A stretch of 64,000 bases of DNA from an uncultured Prevotella sp. Lineage in GTDB: Bacteria > Bacteroidota > Bacteroidia > Bacteroidales > Bacteroidaceae. Numbering within the stretch: position 1 is the first letter of the stretch; each line of letters begins with the position of its first letter. Positions 34,968 through 43,634 of this stretch are shown here, piece after piece. A program made the translations under genes and the position numbers. The notes below the pieces were generated by a model, which was given only the letters and a program-made list of their open reading frames with translations, had not been told where the DNA came from and searched no databases. Where the stretch lies: the NCBI GenBank assembly GCA_947170725.1, contig CAMVUM010000009.1:21356-85355 (forward strand), in the 5' to 3' direction.

Positions 34968-35510
34968 ATGGAGAAAGAAATAATAATAGCAGGTTTCGGT
35001 GGTCAGGGCGTATTGTCAATGGGCAAGATTCTGGCCTACTCCGGTCTGATGGAAGACAAGGAAGTTACATGGATGCCGGCATATGGTCCCGAACAGCGCG
35101 GCGGAACAGCCAACGTGACGGTCATCGTGAGCGACGAACGCATATCGTCTCCAATCCTCAGCAGCTACGACATTGCCATCGTGCTCAACCAGCCGTCTCT
35201 CGAAAAATTCGAGCCGAAGCTGAAACCGGGCGGCATACTCATATACGACGGTTACGGAATCATCAACCCTCCGACACGGAAAGATATCACAGTCTATCGT
35301 GTTGACGCCATGGACAAGGCTGCTGAGATGAAGAACGGCAAGATTTTCAATATGATTGTGCTTGGCGGACTTCTCAAGGTTTGTCCTGTCGTGAGCCATG
35401 CCGGAATAGAGAAAGCCCTCTACAAGACACTGCCCGAACGCCACCACGGCCTCATCCCGCTGAACATAAAGGCTTTGGAAGAGGGCGGAAAAATCATACA
35501 CGAGGTATAA
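34968..35510 (+). CDS. 2-oxoacid:ferredoxin oxidoreductase, gamma subunit
   Basis: 180 aa. GFGGQGVLSMGKILAYSGLMEDKEVTWMPAYGPEQRGGTANVTVIVSDE is the gamma-domain signature (CoA-binding side). It completes the delta-alpha-beta-gamma set and ends the operon, followed by a palindromic terminator. Confidence 0.95.
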   Translation: MEKEIIIAGFGGQGVLSMGKILAYSGLMEDKEVTWMPAYGPEQRGGTANVTVIVSDERISSPILSSYDIAIVLNQPSLEKFEPKLKPGGILIYDGYGIINPPTRKDITVYRVDAMDKAAEMKNGKIFNMIVLGGLLKVCPVVSHAGIEKALYKTLPERHHGLIPLNIKALEEGGKIIHEV

Positions 35511-35599
35511 GTATGTGATTTCATACAGTCTGAATAGACATGCAATCTCTGGATATCAGTGTATCTGTCAGGGTAGTATCATAAGATTACTTATCACAC

Positions 35600-35634
35600 A
35601 ACATGGATAACGGACAGTGTCCGTTATCCATGTT
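35600..35634. terminator. 17-bp palindromic hairpin after the oxidoreductase operon
   Basis: AACATGGATAACGGACA (35600-35616) and its complement (35618-35634) with a single central base. A strong stem but only a weak T tract. Confidence 0.7.
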
Positions 35635-35708
35635 ATTGTAAATGACATATACTGCCACCGTTTAGTGTTAAATATAGTTATATGTACATTCCTTATATTT
35701 AATATTAC

Positions 35709-35716
35709 TACCTTTG
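35709..35716 (+). promoter_or_regulatory. -7 box for the MATE gene (TACCTTTG)
   Basis: Perfect TAnnTTTG 67 bp upstream of the ATG. Confidence 0.6.
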
Positions 35717-35782
35717 CAGTCCTCTATCCGGAGATGCTACGGACAGAGCGATTGAGTCACTATTTATTCATACTGAAAGACT

Positions 35783-37135
35783 ATGTTTTTTGCTAAATAC
35801 AAAGAGCAATACCGGCAAAATCTGATGCTGGCATTGCCAGTTATGCTTACTCAACTTGGACAGATGACCACACAGCTGGCAGACAATCTGATGGTGGGAA
35901 ACTACGGAGGGACCAATCCCGTTCCGCTGGCGGCCGTGTCGTTCGGAGGTTCCGTCTCGTTCATTTTCTTCATAGCATCCATCGGTGTAGCCCTCGGACT
36001 GACACCGCTCGTGGGCGAACTCTACGTCAAAGGCGAGCACAAGCGTTCGGCCGCACTGCTCCACAACGGCATACTCTTTTATGTCCTGCTGGGTTTCATC
36101 AGCTCCGCCGCCCAATATGCCGCGATACCGCTGATGAGCTATATGAGACAGCCTGATGAAGTCGTGGCAATGGCAATTCCATACTATAAGATGTTGCTCG
36201 CCAGCATGCCTTTCGTCATGCTCTTCTTCGCTTTCAAGTCGTTTCTGGAAGGTGTGGGCAACACGAAGGTGGAAATGGTGGTGACCATTATTGCCAATGC
36301 CGTCAACATAGCCCTTAACTGGGTGCTCATCTTCGGCCGAATGGGCTTCGACGAGATGGGAGCCACCGGAGCCGGAGTGTCAACGCTGACTGCGCGCATC
36401 ATCGCATCCATACTCATCGTCGGTTGGTTTGCCAGCCGGCCAGGATACCGCCCCTACCTCAAGGGCTTCTCCCTCCGACGGTGGTCGTGGACGACTATCC
36501 GCAAACTGATACGGATGGGAATGCCGATATCGGCACAAGCGTTCACGGAGTCGTCGGCTTTCGTCGGAACGAGCATCATGATGGGATGGCTGGGCACGGA
36601 AGCGCTCAGCGCCAACCATATTTCAATCACCGTGAGCAACTGTTCGCTCATGATCGTGATGGCCATCGGTGCCGCCACGACCATCCGCGTTTCCCACTGC
36701 TACGGCATGCACGACATTCCGCAACTGTCGCAGACCATCAAGGCTTCATATCATCTCGTACTGCTGTGGAACGCTATTGCCGCCGCCACATTCATATCGC
36801 TGCGCTTCACCATTCCGGCCATGTTCACCCAAAACGCCGAAGTTATCTCCATAACGGCCTCACTGCTCGTCTATGCCGCTATGTACCAGCTGTCCGACGG
36901 CCTACAATATGTTTCCTGCGGAGCGCTACGTGGCATTCAGGACGTAAAGATTATCATGCCTATAGCCGTCATGGCCTATTGGATTCTCAATCTGCCGGTT
37001 GGCTATATGCTTGCCTTCCACTGCGGTATGGGTCCTAACGGGCTCTTTGCCGGATATGTGGTCGGATTGTCAGCCGCAGCCGTGCTGATGATTTCAAGAT
37101 TAAGGAAGAAGATAAGGTATATGCGAACGGCCTGA
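35783..37135 (+). CDS. MATE-family efflux transporter
   Basis: 450 aa with about 12 membrane segments in two homologous halves. QNLMLALPVMLTQLGQMTTQLADNLMVGNYGG is the first MatE segment (loop with the conserved D/N); the second half begins near LIRMGMPISAQAFTESSAFVGTSIMMGWLG. It exports cationic drugs or metabolites using a Na+ or H+ gradient. The substrate is unknown. Convergent with tyrA, sharing a terminator. Confidence 0.93.
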   Translation: MFFAKYKEQYRQNLMLALPVMLTQLGQMTTQLADNLMVGNYGGTNPVPLAAVSFGGSVSFIFFIASIGVALGLTPLVGELYVKGEHKRSAALLHNGILFYVLLGFISSAAQYAAIPLMSYMRQPDEVVAMAIPYYKMLLASMPFVMLFFAFKSFLEGVGNTKVEMVVTIIANAVNIALNWVLIFGRMGFDEMGATGAGVSTLTARIIASILIVGWFASRPGYRPYLKGFSLRRWSWTTIRKLIRMGMPISAQAFTESSAFVGTSIMMGWLGTEALSANHISITVSNCSLMIVMAIGAATTIRVSHCYGMHDIPQLSQTIKASYHLVLLWNAIAAATFISLRFTIPAMFTQNAEVISITASLLVYAAMYQLSDGLQYVSCGALRGIQDVKIIMPIAVMAYWILNLPVGYMLAFHCGMGPNGLFAGYVVGLSAAAVLMISRLRKKIRYMRTA

Positions 37136-37153
37136 AAACAGGCAAAACAAAAA

Positions 37154-37215
37154 ACGGCCGATACGCCAATGTGACTGAATGACTTATTCACACTGACGTA
37201 TCGGCCGTTTTTTTG
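37154..37215. terminator. Bidirectional terminator between the MATE gene and tyrA
   Basis: ACGGCCGATACG (37154-37165) with CGTATCGGCCGT (37197-37208), flanked by A and T runs on both sides. Confidence 0.85.
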
Positions 37216-37229
37216 TTTTACCAACACCG

Positions 37230-38024
37230 TCATTTGATTGTGTCGATGTCACGCTTCACGTTGTTGCGTATCTTGGCCAGATATGCCTTCATGCCCTCAG
37301 CATCTTTGCTGTCGATGATGTCAAGCAACTCTTTCAGCTCGCTGCGTATCTGCTCTACCTGCCCGCCGGTGTAAGGGTTGAAAAGTATTTCCTGCAACAG
37401 ATAGTCATCTTCGCTGAGCACTCCCTTTGCTATCTTCATGTGTCGCTTGAATGTGGTACCGGGCGCATCCTGATGTTTCATCACCGCCGCAAATACGAAA
37501 GTACTGACAAAGGGTATGCTCAACGAGTAGGCCACGGTACGGTCGTGCTCGTCGAATGTGTACTCATAGATATTAAGCCCGAGTTTGGAGTACAGGTCTT
37601 TGAAGAATATACGCCCCATATAGTCGCCCTCACTGATGATGATGGCGTTCTCCTCGCTGAGTTGCTGCAGATTGGCGAAGGTGGGGCCGAACATCGGGTG
37701 TGTCGACACGTAGCGGCGGCCGCTCTGCTCGTAGAATTCCTTCAAGCCGGTCTTCACCGAGGCTATGTCACTGATTATACAGTCGGCCGGCAGATATGGC
37801 AATACTTCGTTGTATGCCGATATGGTGTACTTCACGGTGACGGCGTTTATGACAAGTTCGGGACGGAAGTCTTCTATCTCCTCAAGTGTGGTGAAACGGC
37901 GGCAGTTGTATGTGAAGCGCATGCGCATCGGGTCTTTCTCGTAGACGGCTGTCTCATGGTCGAAACTTAGCAGGTCTAGAAAAAAACTGCCCATCTTGCC
38001 TGCTCCTAATACTAATATCTTCAT
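37230..38024 (-). CDS. tyrA: Prephenate dehydrogenase
   Basis: 264 aa, no chorismate mutase or ACT domain. NAD-binding loop GAGKMGSFF (7-15), the region SDIASVKTG (~89-97), THPMFGPTFAN (substrate His) and EHDRTVAYSLSIPFVSTFVFA. It converts prephenate to 4-hydroxyphenylpyruvate, the tyrosine precursor. It is the last gene of the pheA-aminotransferase-aroF-tyrA operon, with a 57-bp gap after the DAHP synthase/CM gene. Confidence 0.93.
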   Translation of the reverse strand: MKILVLGAGKMGSFFLDLLSFDHETAVYEKDPMRMRFTYNCRRFTTLEEIEDFRPELVINAVTVKYTISAYNEVLPYLPADCIISDIASVKTGLKEFYEQSGRRYVSTHPMFGPTFANLQQLSEENAIIISEGDYMGRIFFKDLYSKLGLNIYEYTFDEHDRTVAYSLSIPFVSTFVFAAVMKHQDAPGTTFKRHMKIAKGVLSEDDYLLQEILFNPYTGGQVEQIRSELKELLDIIDSKDAEGMKAYLAKIRNNVKRDIDTIK

Positions 38025-38081
38025 TCTTTCATATAATGGGAATGAGGACGCGAAGACCGGTTCACGTCCTCATCCGCATGA

Positions 38082-39146
38082 TTACTTGTTGATGATTTCA
38101 AACTGCTGTCTTATCGACTCCTGGTGTATTTCCTCGTACACCCGCTTTACGAACATAGAGTCCATGCCGCAGAGTGAACCCTGGGCCCCGCGCTTATCAA
38201 GTATCTCGTTATAGCGGTTGGTCTGTATGACAGTCATGTTATGCTCCTTCTTATACTGGCCTATCTCACGGCATACGCGCATACGCTTGGCCAGAAGGTC
38301 CATCACCTGATTGTCTATCTCGTCAATCTGCTTACGCAGCTGGACGATGCCCTCAGTGGTCACAGACTCGTCCCGGAGCACAAGCAGGCTCAATATATAG
38401 TCGAGCACGTCGGGTGTAACCTGCTGCTTTGCGTCACTCCATGCAGAATCGGGGTTGCAGTGGCTCTCTACGATGAGTCCGTCGAAGCCGAGGTCCATAG
38501 CCTGCTGGCAGAGCGGGGCCACCAGTTCGCGGCTGCCTCCTATGTGGCTCGGGTCGCAGAAAATGGGCAAAGCGGGTATTCGGCGGTGCAGTTCGATTGG
38601 AATCTGCCATGTTGGCAGATTGCGGTATATCTTCTTGTCGTAGCTGGAGAAACCGCGGTGTATGGCTCCCAGGCGCTTCACGCCGGCCTGGTTGATGCGC
38701 TCCAGCGCACCTATCCACAGCTCGAGATCAGGGTTGACGGGGTTCTTCACAAGCACAGGCACATCTACTCCTCTCAATGAATCGGCCAAAGCCTGCATGG
38801 CAAACGGATTGGCCGATGTGCGTGCGCCTACCCACAGTATGTCCATATCGTATTTCATGGCAATCTCCACGTGTTCAGGCGTGGCCACCTCAGTGGCTAT
38901 GAGCATGCCGGTTTCCTTCTTGACACTGGCCATCCACGGCAGCGCAGTCTCTCCGTTGCCCTCAAATCCGCCCGGCTTGGTGCGAGGTTTCCATACTCCG
39001 GCACGGAAAATGTGGCAGCCCTTGTCGGCAAGTTGCCGCGCCGTTGTCATCACTTGCTCTTCAGTCTCGGCCGAACATGGGCCGGCTATCACATACGGGC
39101 GCTCGTTGTCGCTCGGCAGTTGGAGTTTCTCTAATTCAAGTTCCAT
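38082..39146 (-). CDS. aroF: Fused DAHP synthase / chorismate mutase
   Basis: ~354 aa from ATG 39146 (MELELEKLQLPSDNERPYVI); the upstream ATG (39194) overlaps the previous gene's end and is less likely. The first ~255 residues are an AroF/KDO8P-type DAHP synthase (AGPCSAET, GVWKPRTKPGGFEG, FCDPSHIGG, ESHCNPDSAWSDAKQQ). The C-terminal ~90 are an AroQ chorismate mutase (LRKQIDEIDNQVMDLLAKRMRVCREIGQYKKEH). It thus catalyses both the first shikimate step and the first committed Phe/Tyr step; in this class the CM domain also senses prephenate. Confidence 0.95.
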   Translation of the reverse strand: MELELEKLQLPSDNERPYVIAGPCSAETEEQVMTTARQLADKGCHIFRAGVWKPRTKPGGFEGNGETALPWMASVKKETGMLIATEVATPEHVEIAMKYDMDILWVGARTSANPFAMQALADSLRGVDVPVLVKNPVNPDLELWIGALERINQAGVKRLGAIHRGFSSYDKKIYRNLPTWQIPIELHRRIPALPIFCDPSHIGGSRELVAPLCQQAMDLGFDGLIVESHCNPDSAWSDAKQQVTPDVLDYILSLLVLRDESVTTEGIVQLRKQIDEIDNQVMDLLAKRMRVCREIGQYKKEHNMTVIQTNRYNEILDKRGAQGSLCGMDSMFVKRVYEEIHQESIRQQFEIINK

Positions 39147-39187
39147 TATTATATTGCTTTTTGTTGTTTTCTTGTTTTTTATATATA

Positions 39188-40369
39188 TCACCATTCAATA
39201 GCCTTTATCCTCGCGAGAGCCTCCTTCAGCTTCTCCTCCTTGGCACAGAGCGATATGCGGATGTAGCGCTCGCCGTTGCTGCCGAAGATGAATCCTGGCG
39301 TTATGAAGACGCGGGCTTCGTGAAGTATGCGTTCGGTGAGGTTCTCCACGTTATTATATCTGTCCGGAATGTGGCCCCAGAGGAACATTCCCACCTGCTT
39401 TGGATCGTATGTGCAGCCCAGCACTCGCATTATCTCTTCAGCGTAACGGCGGCGGCGGGAGTATGTGGTGATGTTGGCCTCGCGGTGCCATTCGTCACTG
39501 TTTGCGTATGCCTCAGCAGCAGCGAGTTGCAGTCCGCGGAACGTTCCGCTGTCAATATTGCTCTTTATCTTGAGTATCCATCCTATAAACGTTGCGTTCG
39601 ACGCACACATCCCTACACGCCATCCGGGCATGTTGTGGCTCTTCGACATCGAATTGAACTCAATGCAGAAGTCCTTTGCGCCGGGAATCTGAAGCAGCGA
39701 CATGGGATTGTCGTTTATGATGAACGAATATGGATTGTCGTTTACGACGACTATGCCGTGGCGACGGGCAAAGTCAACGAGCCGTTCATAGGTTTCGCGG
39801 CGTGCGTTGCCGCCAGTGGGCATGTTCGGGTAGTTGGTCCACATCAGACGGACACGGCTCAAGTCCATCCTTTCCAGCTCGTCAAAGTCGGGCTGCCAGC
39901 CATTGTCCTCACGCAGATTGTAGTTCACCACCCGCGCGCCGAGTATCTTGCTAAGCGACGTGTACGTAGGATATCCCGGATTGGGCACGAGCACCTCATC
40001 GCCGGGATTGACGAAAGCAAGTGTCACGTGAAGTATTCCTTCCTTAGAACCGATGAGCGGCTGTATCTCTGTTGCAGCGTCAAGTTCCACACCATACCAC
40101 CGTTTGTAAAATCCGGCCATGGCTTGCCGCAATTCCGGCGTGCCCGATGTTGGCTGATAGCCGTGACTGTCGGCACGACGGGCCACTTCACAGAGCGTCT
40201 CGACGGTCTTCTCCGACGGCGGCATGTCGGGACTTCCTATGGCCAGACTGATGATGTCGCAACCATCGGCATTCATCCGGGCCACCTCCTTCAGTTTGCG
40301 GCTGAAGTAGTATTCGCTGACTAGCGAAAGGCGCTCGGCGGGCTGTATGTTATTCACATTGTTTTCCAT
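39188..40369 (-). CDS. PLP-dependent aminotransferase, class I/II (aromatic aminotransferase by context)
   Basis: 393 aa. Fold-type I features: SLAIGSPDMPP near the start, GYQPTSGTPELRQAMAGFY, LVPNPGYPTY, NYPNMPTGGNA, VVNDNPYSFI (PLP-ring Asp) and FNSMSKSHNMPGWRVG with the Schiff-base Lys, then the carboxylate-binding Arg near the C-terminus. Its place between pheA and aroF/CM indicates the final transamination of phenylpyruvate and 4-hydroxyphenylpyruvate. It overlaps pheA by 20 bp. Confidence 0.92.
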   Translation of the reverse strand: MENNVNNIQPAERLSLVSEYYFSRKLKEVARMNADGCDIISLAIGSPDMPPSEKTVETLCEVARRADSHGYQPTSGTPELRQAMAGFYKRWYGVELDAATEIQPLIGSKEGILHVTLAFVNPGDEVLVPNPGYPTYTSLSKILGARVVNYNLREDNGWQPDFDELERMDLSRVRLMWTNYPNMPTGGNARRETYERLVDFARRHGIVVVNDNPYSFIINDNPMSLLQIPGAKDFCIEFNSMSKSHNMPGWRVGMCASNATFIGWILKIKSNIDSGTFRGLQLAAAEAYANSDEWHREANITTYSRRRRYAEEIMRVLGCTYDPKQVGMFLWGHIPDRYNNVENLTERILHEARVFITPGFIFGSNGERYIRISLCAKEEKLKEALARIKAIEW

Positions 40370-41192
40370 CTTGATATTCTCCTAATATTTTCAGTTCCTT
40401 GGTTAATGGTGCTATCGCGTCGATGCTTTGGCGGTAGCGGGTCAGGTTGTCGTAGGTCACGTCCACGTAGAACATGTATTCCCATTCATGGCCGATGATT
40501 GGCAGCGACTGTATCTTAGTCATGTTTATCTTGTAGAACGACAATATGCTGAGAACTTGCGACAGAGAGCCTTCCTCGTGAGGCAGCGAGAAAACGAGAC
40601 TCGACTTATTCGTCTGGTCGAGCGAGCGCAGGAAGTCGGCCTTGCGCGGATTGCACACCACGAGAAAACGGGTGAAGTTGTGCTTGTTGTCCTCTATATG
40701 GTCTTCCAGAATCTTCATTCCGTAGAGCCGTGCAGCACTCGCGCTGCATATCGCGGCCCATCCGCGGTGCTGTCCCTCGGCAATCTCCTTGGCCGAACCG
40801 GCGGTGTCCTCGCTCTCTACGGCTTTCATCCGAGGATGTCCCGACAGGAATCCGCGGCACTGCATGAGCGCAACCGGATGCGAGTGCACCTCCTGTATCG
40901 TGTCCCAATCGTCTTCCGGCAGGCAACAGATACAGTGGGATATGTGGAGTTTGTGTTCTCCGACAACCGTCGTTCCCGAGTCGCGCAGCAGCTCATAGTT
41001 GTGGAGCAGGCTTCCGGCGATTGTATTCTCTATGGCCATCATGCCGATGACAGTGGGGTCGCGCTTTATGTTCTCAAACACTTCCTCGAACGTGGCACAG
41101 CATATCAGCTGAACCTGCTCACCGTCAAAATACTGGTTGGCCGCAATGTCGTGGAACGACCCTATCAGTCCCTGTATCGCTATTCTCTTCAT
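40350..41192 (-). CDS. pheA: Prephenate dehydratase with ACT domain
   Basis: 280 aa. Catalytic domain: MAIENTIAGSLLHNYELL, ESEDTAGSAKEIAE, and NFTRFLVV (T-R-F, the essential Thr). ACT domain from ~195: KSSLVFSLPHEEGSLSQVLSILSFYKINMTKIQSLP, binding phenylalanine for feedback inhibition. First gene of the aromatic operon, 198 nt downstream of a Phe/Tyr-rich leader peptide and directly below its attenuator. No chorismate mutase domain is fused here; that activity sits on the aroF product. Confidence 0.95.
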   Translation of the reverse strand: MKRIAIQGLIGSFHDIAANQYFDGEQVQLICCATFEEVFENIKRDPTVIGMMAIENTIAGSLLHNYELLRDSGTTVVGEHKLHISHCICCLPEDDWDTIQEVHSHPVALMQCRGFLSGHPRMKAVESEDTAGSAKEIAEGQHRGWAAICSASAARLYGMKILEDHIEDNKHNFTRFLVVCNPRKADFLRSLDQTNKSSLVFSLPHEEGSLSQVLSILSFYKINMTKIQSLPIIGHEWEYMFYVDVTYDNLTRYRQSIDAIAPLTKELKILGEYQDGKQCE

Positions 41193-41232
41193 CTTATGTT
41201 CTTATTCTTTTCCTTCTTTGTTCTTTATTACT

Positions 41233-41268
41233 AAAAAATCCCGCCTCATCGGTTGTGAAGCGGGATTT
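41233..41268 (-). terminator. Attenuator terminator of the aromatic operon
   Basis: On the minus strand, AAATCCCGC (41268-41260) pairs with GCGGGATTT (41244-41236) around a 15-nt loop, then a T run. The 5' arm and loop (TCCCGCTTCACAA, 41265-41253) can instead pair with the upstream antiterminator. Confidence 0.9.
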
Positions 41269-41312
41269 GACTGTATTCATCTCTGTGATGTTGTCTTATC
41301 ATAAGTTGAAAT

Positions 41313-41390
41313 CTACACGCAACTTCCCGCTTCACAATTCCTTGCAAAGTAAAAGTAAAAGCTGTAAAAGTATGCGTCGAACTTCTTCAT
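41313..41390 (-). CDS. Phe/Tyr-rich leader peptide of the aromatic operon
   Basis: 25 codons from ATG 41390 to TAG 41313-41315. Residues 4-15 read FDAYFYSFYFYF, i.e. five Phe and four Tyr codons in a 12-residue window. The remainder, ARNCEAGSCV, is encoded over the antiterminator arm. A promoter with -33 TTG and -7 TAAATTTG (41421-41428, 20-bp spacing) lies ~30 bp upstream. Ribosome stalling at these codons for lack of Phe or Tyr would leave 41325-41337 free to block the terminator. Confidence 0.9.
   Translation of the reverse strand: MKKFDAYFYSFYFYFARNCEAGSCV
41325..41337 (-). promoter_or_regulatory. Antiterminator arm of the aromatic-operon attenuator
   Basis: TTGTGAAGCGGGA on the minus strand is the exact 13-base complement of TCCCGCTTCACAA (41265-41253), the 5' part of the terminator. 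It lies 8 nt after the last Phe codon and 10 nt before the leader stop, so a ribosome reaching the stop covers it. Confidence 0.9.
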
Positions 41391-41420
41391 TGTCTATCTC
41401 TCGTTTTGTTTATCTGCTTG

Positions 41421-41451
41421 CAAATTTATAACATTTTCACGAAACATGCAA
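41421..41451 (-). promoter_or_regulatory. Promoter of the aromatic operon
   Basis: Minus strand: TTG (41451-41449), 20-bp spacer, TAAATTTG (41428-41421). Predicted start ~41414. Confidence 0.7.
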
Positions 41452-41521
41452 GTAAATTGCAATATTTTTAGCCTTTTTGCTTACTTTTATGTTGTTTTGC
41501 AAACATGTTTTCATACTGACC

Positions 41522-42319
41522 TCAGGCCCTCAGTTCCCAGAAAGCGACAGCAGATGCGGCGGCTACGTTGAGCGAGTCAACCCCATGAGCCATTGGGATG
41601 CGCACCACATAGTCGGCCTCAGCGATGACGTCGTGCGGCAGTCCGTCACCTTCTGTTCCCATCACGATGGCAAGACGTGGCTCGGCAGCAAGCTGTGGAG
41701 AGTCGATGGAGACGGAATTGTCGGTGAGAGCCATCGCCGCGGTGCGAAAACCGAGGTCATTGAGACTGGAGAGCGGACCGTCCAGCCACGTCCACGGAAC
41801 GAGGAATACCGAGCCCATCGACACGCGGACGGCACGGCGGTTGAGAGGGTCGCATGAGTTGCGCGTCAGCAGCACGGCGTCAATGCCGAGTGCGGCGGCC
41901 GAACGGAAGATTGCTCCGATATTGGTCGTGTCCACCACCCCATTGATGACCACGACGCGGCGCGCTCCGCTACATACATCCGCTATGCTCCCGGGCTGCG
42001 GCCGTCTCATGGCACAGAGCACACCGCGCGTCAGGACATATCCCGTCAGCTCGGCCAGCAGGTCACGCGAGCCGGTATAGACTGGTATGCCGACGCATCG
42101 GGAAATGATGTCGGCAGCATCGCCGTCAATGTGTTTCCGCTCGCAGAGCAGCGCCAGCGGCTCATATCCGGCATCGAGCGCCACGCGTATGACCTTCGGA
42201 CTTTCGGCGATAAACACTCCCTTGTCGGGTTCAAGGCGGTTGCGCAGTTGGGCCTCGGTGAGCGTACCGAATACTTCTACACCCGGATGGGACAATGACG
42301 TTATTTCGATTATTGGCAT
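41522..42319 (-). CDS. TrmH/SpoU-family RNA 2'-O-methyltransferase
   Basis: 265 aa from ATG 42319 (MPIIEITSLSHPGV); an upstream start at 42343 is open. N-terminal substrate-binding domain (FIAESPKVIRVALDAGYEPLALLCERKHI), then the SPOUT knot motifs: VVINGVVDTTNIGAIFRSAAALGIDAVLL (motif 1), AIVMGTEGDGLP (motif 2) and VRIPMAHGVDSLNVAAASAVAFWEL (motif 3). Target RNA (tRNA or 23S rRNA) not inferable. Confidence 0.92.
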   Translation of the reverse strand: MPIIEITSLSHPGVEVFGTLTEAQLRNRLEPDKGVFIAESPKVIRVALDAGYEPLALLCERKHIDGDAADIISRCVGIPVYTGSRDLLAELTGYVLTRGVLCAMRRPQPGSIADVCSGARRVVVINGVVDTTNIGAIFRSAAALGIDAVLLTRNSCDPLNRRAVRVSMGSVFLVPWTWLDGPLSSLNDLGFRTAAMALTDNSVSIDSPQLAAEPRLAIVMGTEGDGLPHDVIAEADYVVRIPMAHGVDSLNVAAASAVAFWELRA

Positions 42320-42351
42320 TTCTCTTCTCCTTTTATTATGCAATAGCTATT

Positions 42352-43230
42352 TCACAGACCCAGCGGATTGATATTGCTGTAAGCCTGACGCACCTTATGC
42401 TCTACACCCTCAGCCGAATATTCACCGTTGATGTCTGCAGCCTTCTCCGGTTCCAGCTCCAAAACGGCCTGCATGTCCGCCTTTGCTCCGTTCATGTCAC
42501 CTTTTTCATAGCGTACCGCCCCGCGCTCGCGGAAAGCATCGACACAGAACGGATTGACTTCCGTCACCTTATTATATATATCTATGGCTGCATCGGCATT
42601 GCCCCGCTTGCGTTCAACACGGGCTTTGAGCAGCAGGACATCCTCATTCTCCGGAGCGACATCCATCAGATGGGTTGCGTCGGCATCGGCTCCGTTGACA
42701 TCGCCCATCGAAAGAAGTGTCCGGCCGCGCAGCAGCCATGCCTCACCCATATCGCCGTCGAGGGCTATGGCCTTGGTCAGCATGGCTATCGCGACAACGG
42801 GATTACCTTGTCCGACGTACGCCTGAGCGTAGAGATAGTGGGCGCGGGCGTTCTCCTTGTCCGCCACCATGGCCTTCTCACACGCTGCCGCCATAGCCTC
42901 GTAGTCCTCCTGCATGTATGCCACCTGTGCCGTCTGAAGATGGACAGCGGCATTTTCCGGTTCAGCCTCAGCCAGAACGCCGAGATGTTCGCGGGCCTCG
43001 GCCAGCTCACCGGTGCGTATCAAGACCTGCGCCAGATAGTCGCGCACCTCCAGATCCTCGTGTATTGCAAGCGCCTCTCGATAGCACTTCACGGCATAGT
43101 CGGCCTGACCGATCTTCGCCGCCTTCACTCCGTCATACTTGAACATGTCAAACCGGCGGTTCTCCTCCGCCTTCTGTTTCTCTTCGAGAGACTCCTCGCT
43201 TCCCCCGAACAACGCCTTAAATATATTCAT
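42352..43230 (-). CDS. TPR-repeat protein
   Basis: 292 aa. About six TPR motifs in a row (YAVKCYREALAIHED, AEAREHLGVLAEAEPEN, YEAMAAACEKAMVADKEN, PVVAIAMLTKAIALDGD, VNGADADATHLMDVAPEN, ADAAIDIYNKVTEVNPF). No signal peptide, though the N-terminus MNIFKALFGG is hydrophobic. A scaffold protein; partner unknown. It ends 32 bp before the SpoU gene, likely in one transcript. Confidence 0.88.
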   Translation of the reverse strand: MNIFKALFGGSEESLEEKQKAEENRRFDMFKYDGVKAAKIGQADYAVKCYREALAIHEDLEVRDYLAQVLIRTGELAEAREHLGVLAEAEPENAAVHLQTAQVAYMQEDYEAMAAACEKAMVADKENARAHYLYAQAYVGQGNPVVAIAMLTKAIALDGDMGEAWLLRGRTLLSMGDVNGADADATHLMDVAPENEDVLLLKARVERKRGNADAAIDIYNKVTEVNPFCVDAFRERGAVRYEKGDMNGAKADMQAVLELEPEKAADINGEYSAEGVEHKVRQAYSNINPLGL

Positions 43231-43306
43231 CGTAATATTTTTGTTTTTGTTCCAATCATAAAATACTCATATCGGACAGCCTGTCATCTCATCTTTCCGG
43301 CGTTTT

Positions 43307-43503
43307 ATTCCGATTCAAGAAAAGAAAACACATATTCGGGACTCTGATAATATAGCCTTGCCTGTTCGTCCATCACCTGAATTACATGTGTCGGAACTGA
43401 GCACGACGGACACCGCCTGCTTCAAGTTCAAGTCATGACGCCGTCCGAACTCCATGATGAATATCACAGTCCGCTCCATCCAGTTTTCCACATCACAATC
43501 CAT
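43307..43503 (-). pseudogene. Small DUF3791-like gene, probably frameshifted (candidate)
   Basis: ATG 43503 opens MDCDVENWMERTVIFIMEFG then RRHDLNLKQAVSVV, which resembles the start of DUF3791-type small proteins. Further on, a different frame gives the more natural-looking end THVIQVMDEQARLYYQSPEY followed by VFSFLESE, stopping near 43307. One indel would join them. Evidence is weak. Confidence 0.35.
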
Positions 43504-43617
43504 AATATGCCTATATTACTTCTTTATTCTGCAAACTTACACAAAAAAAGTGAGTTACAGGCCGTATCCGGATGAAAAATTGTCATTCATACGAAATGAT
43601 ACATGCTGCTTTACGGA

Positions 43618-43634
43618 GCGACAAAGCTGCCGTT
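43618..43634. repeat. Single CCGTTGC-family unit at the MFS gene's stop codon
   Basis: GCGACAAAGCTGCCGTT, identical over 17 bp to 26382-26398 in the tandem array. It overlaps the stop codon of the MFS gene (43633-43635). Confidence 0.6.

Noticed and set aside
39044..40324. 426-codon open frame on the plus strand
   Set aside because: Antisense to the aminotransferase and aroF/CM genes; no recognisable content.
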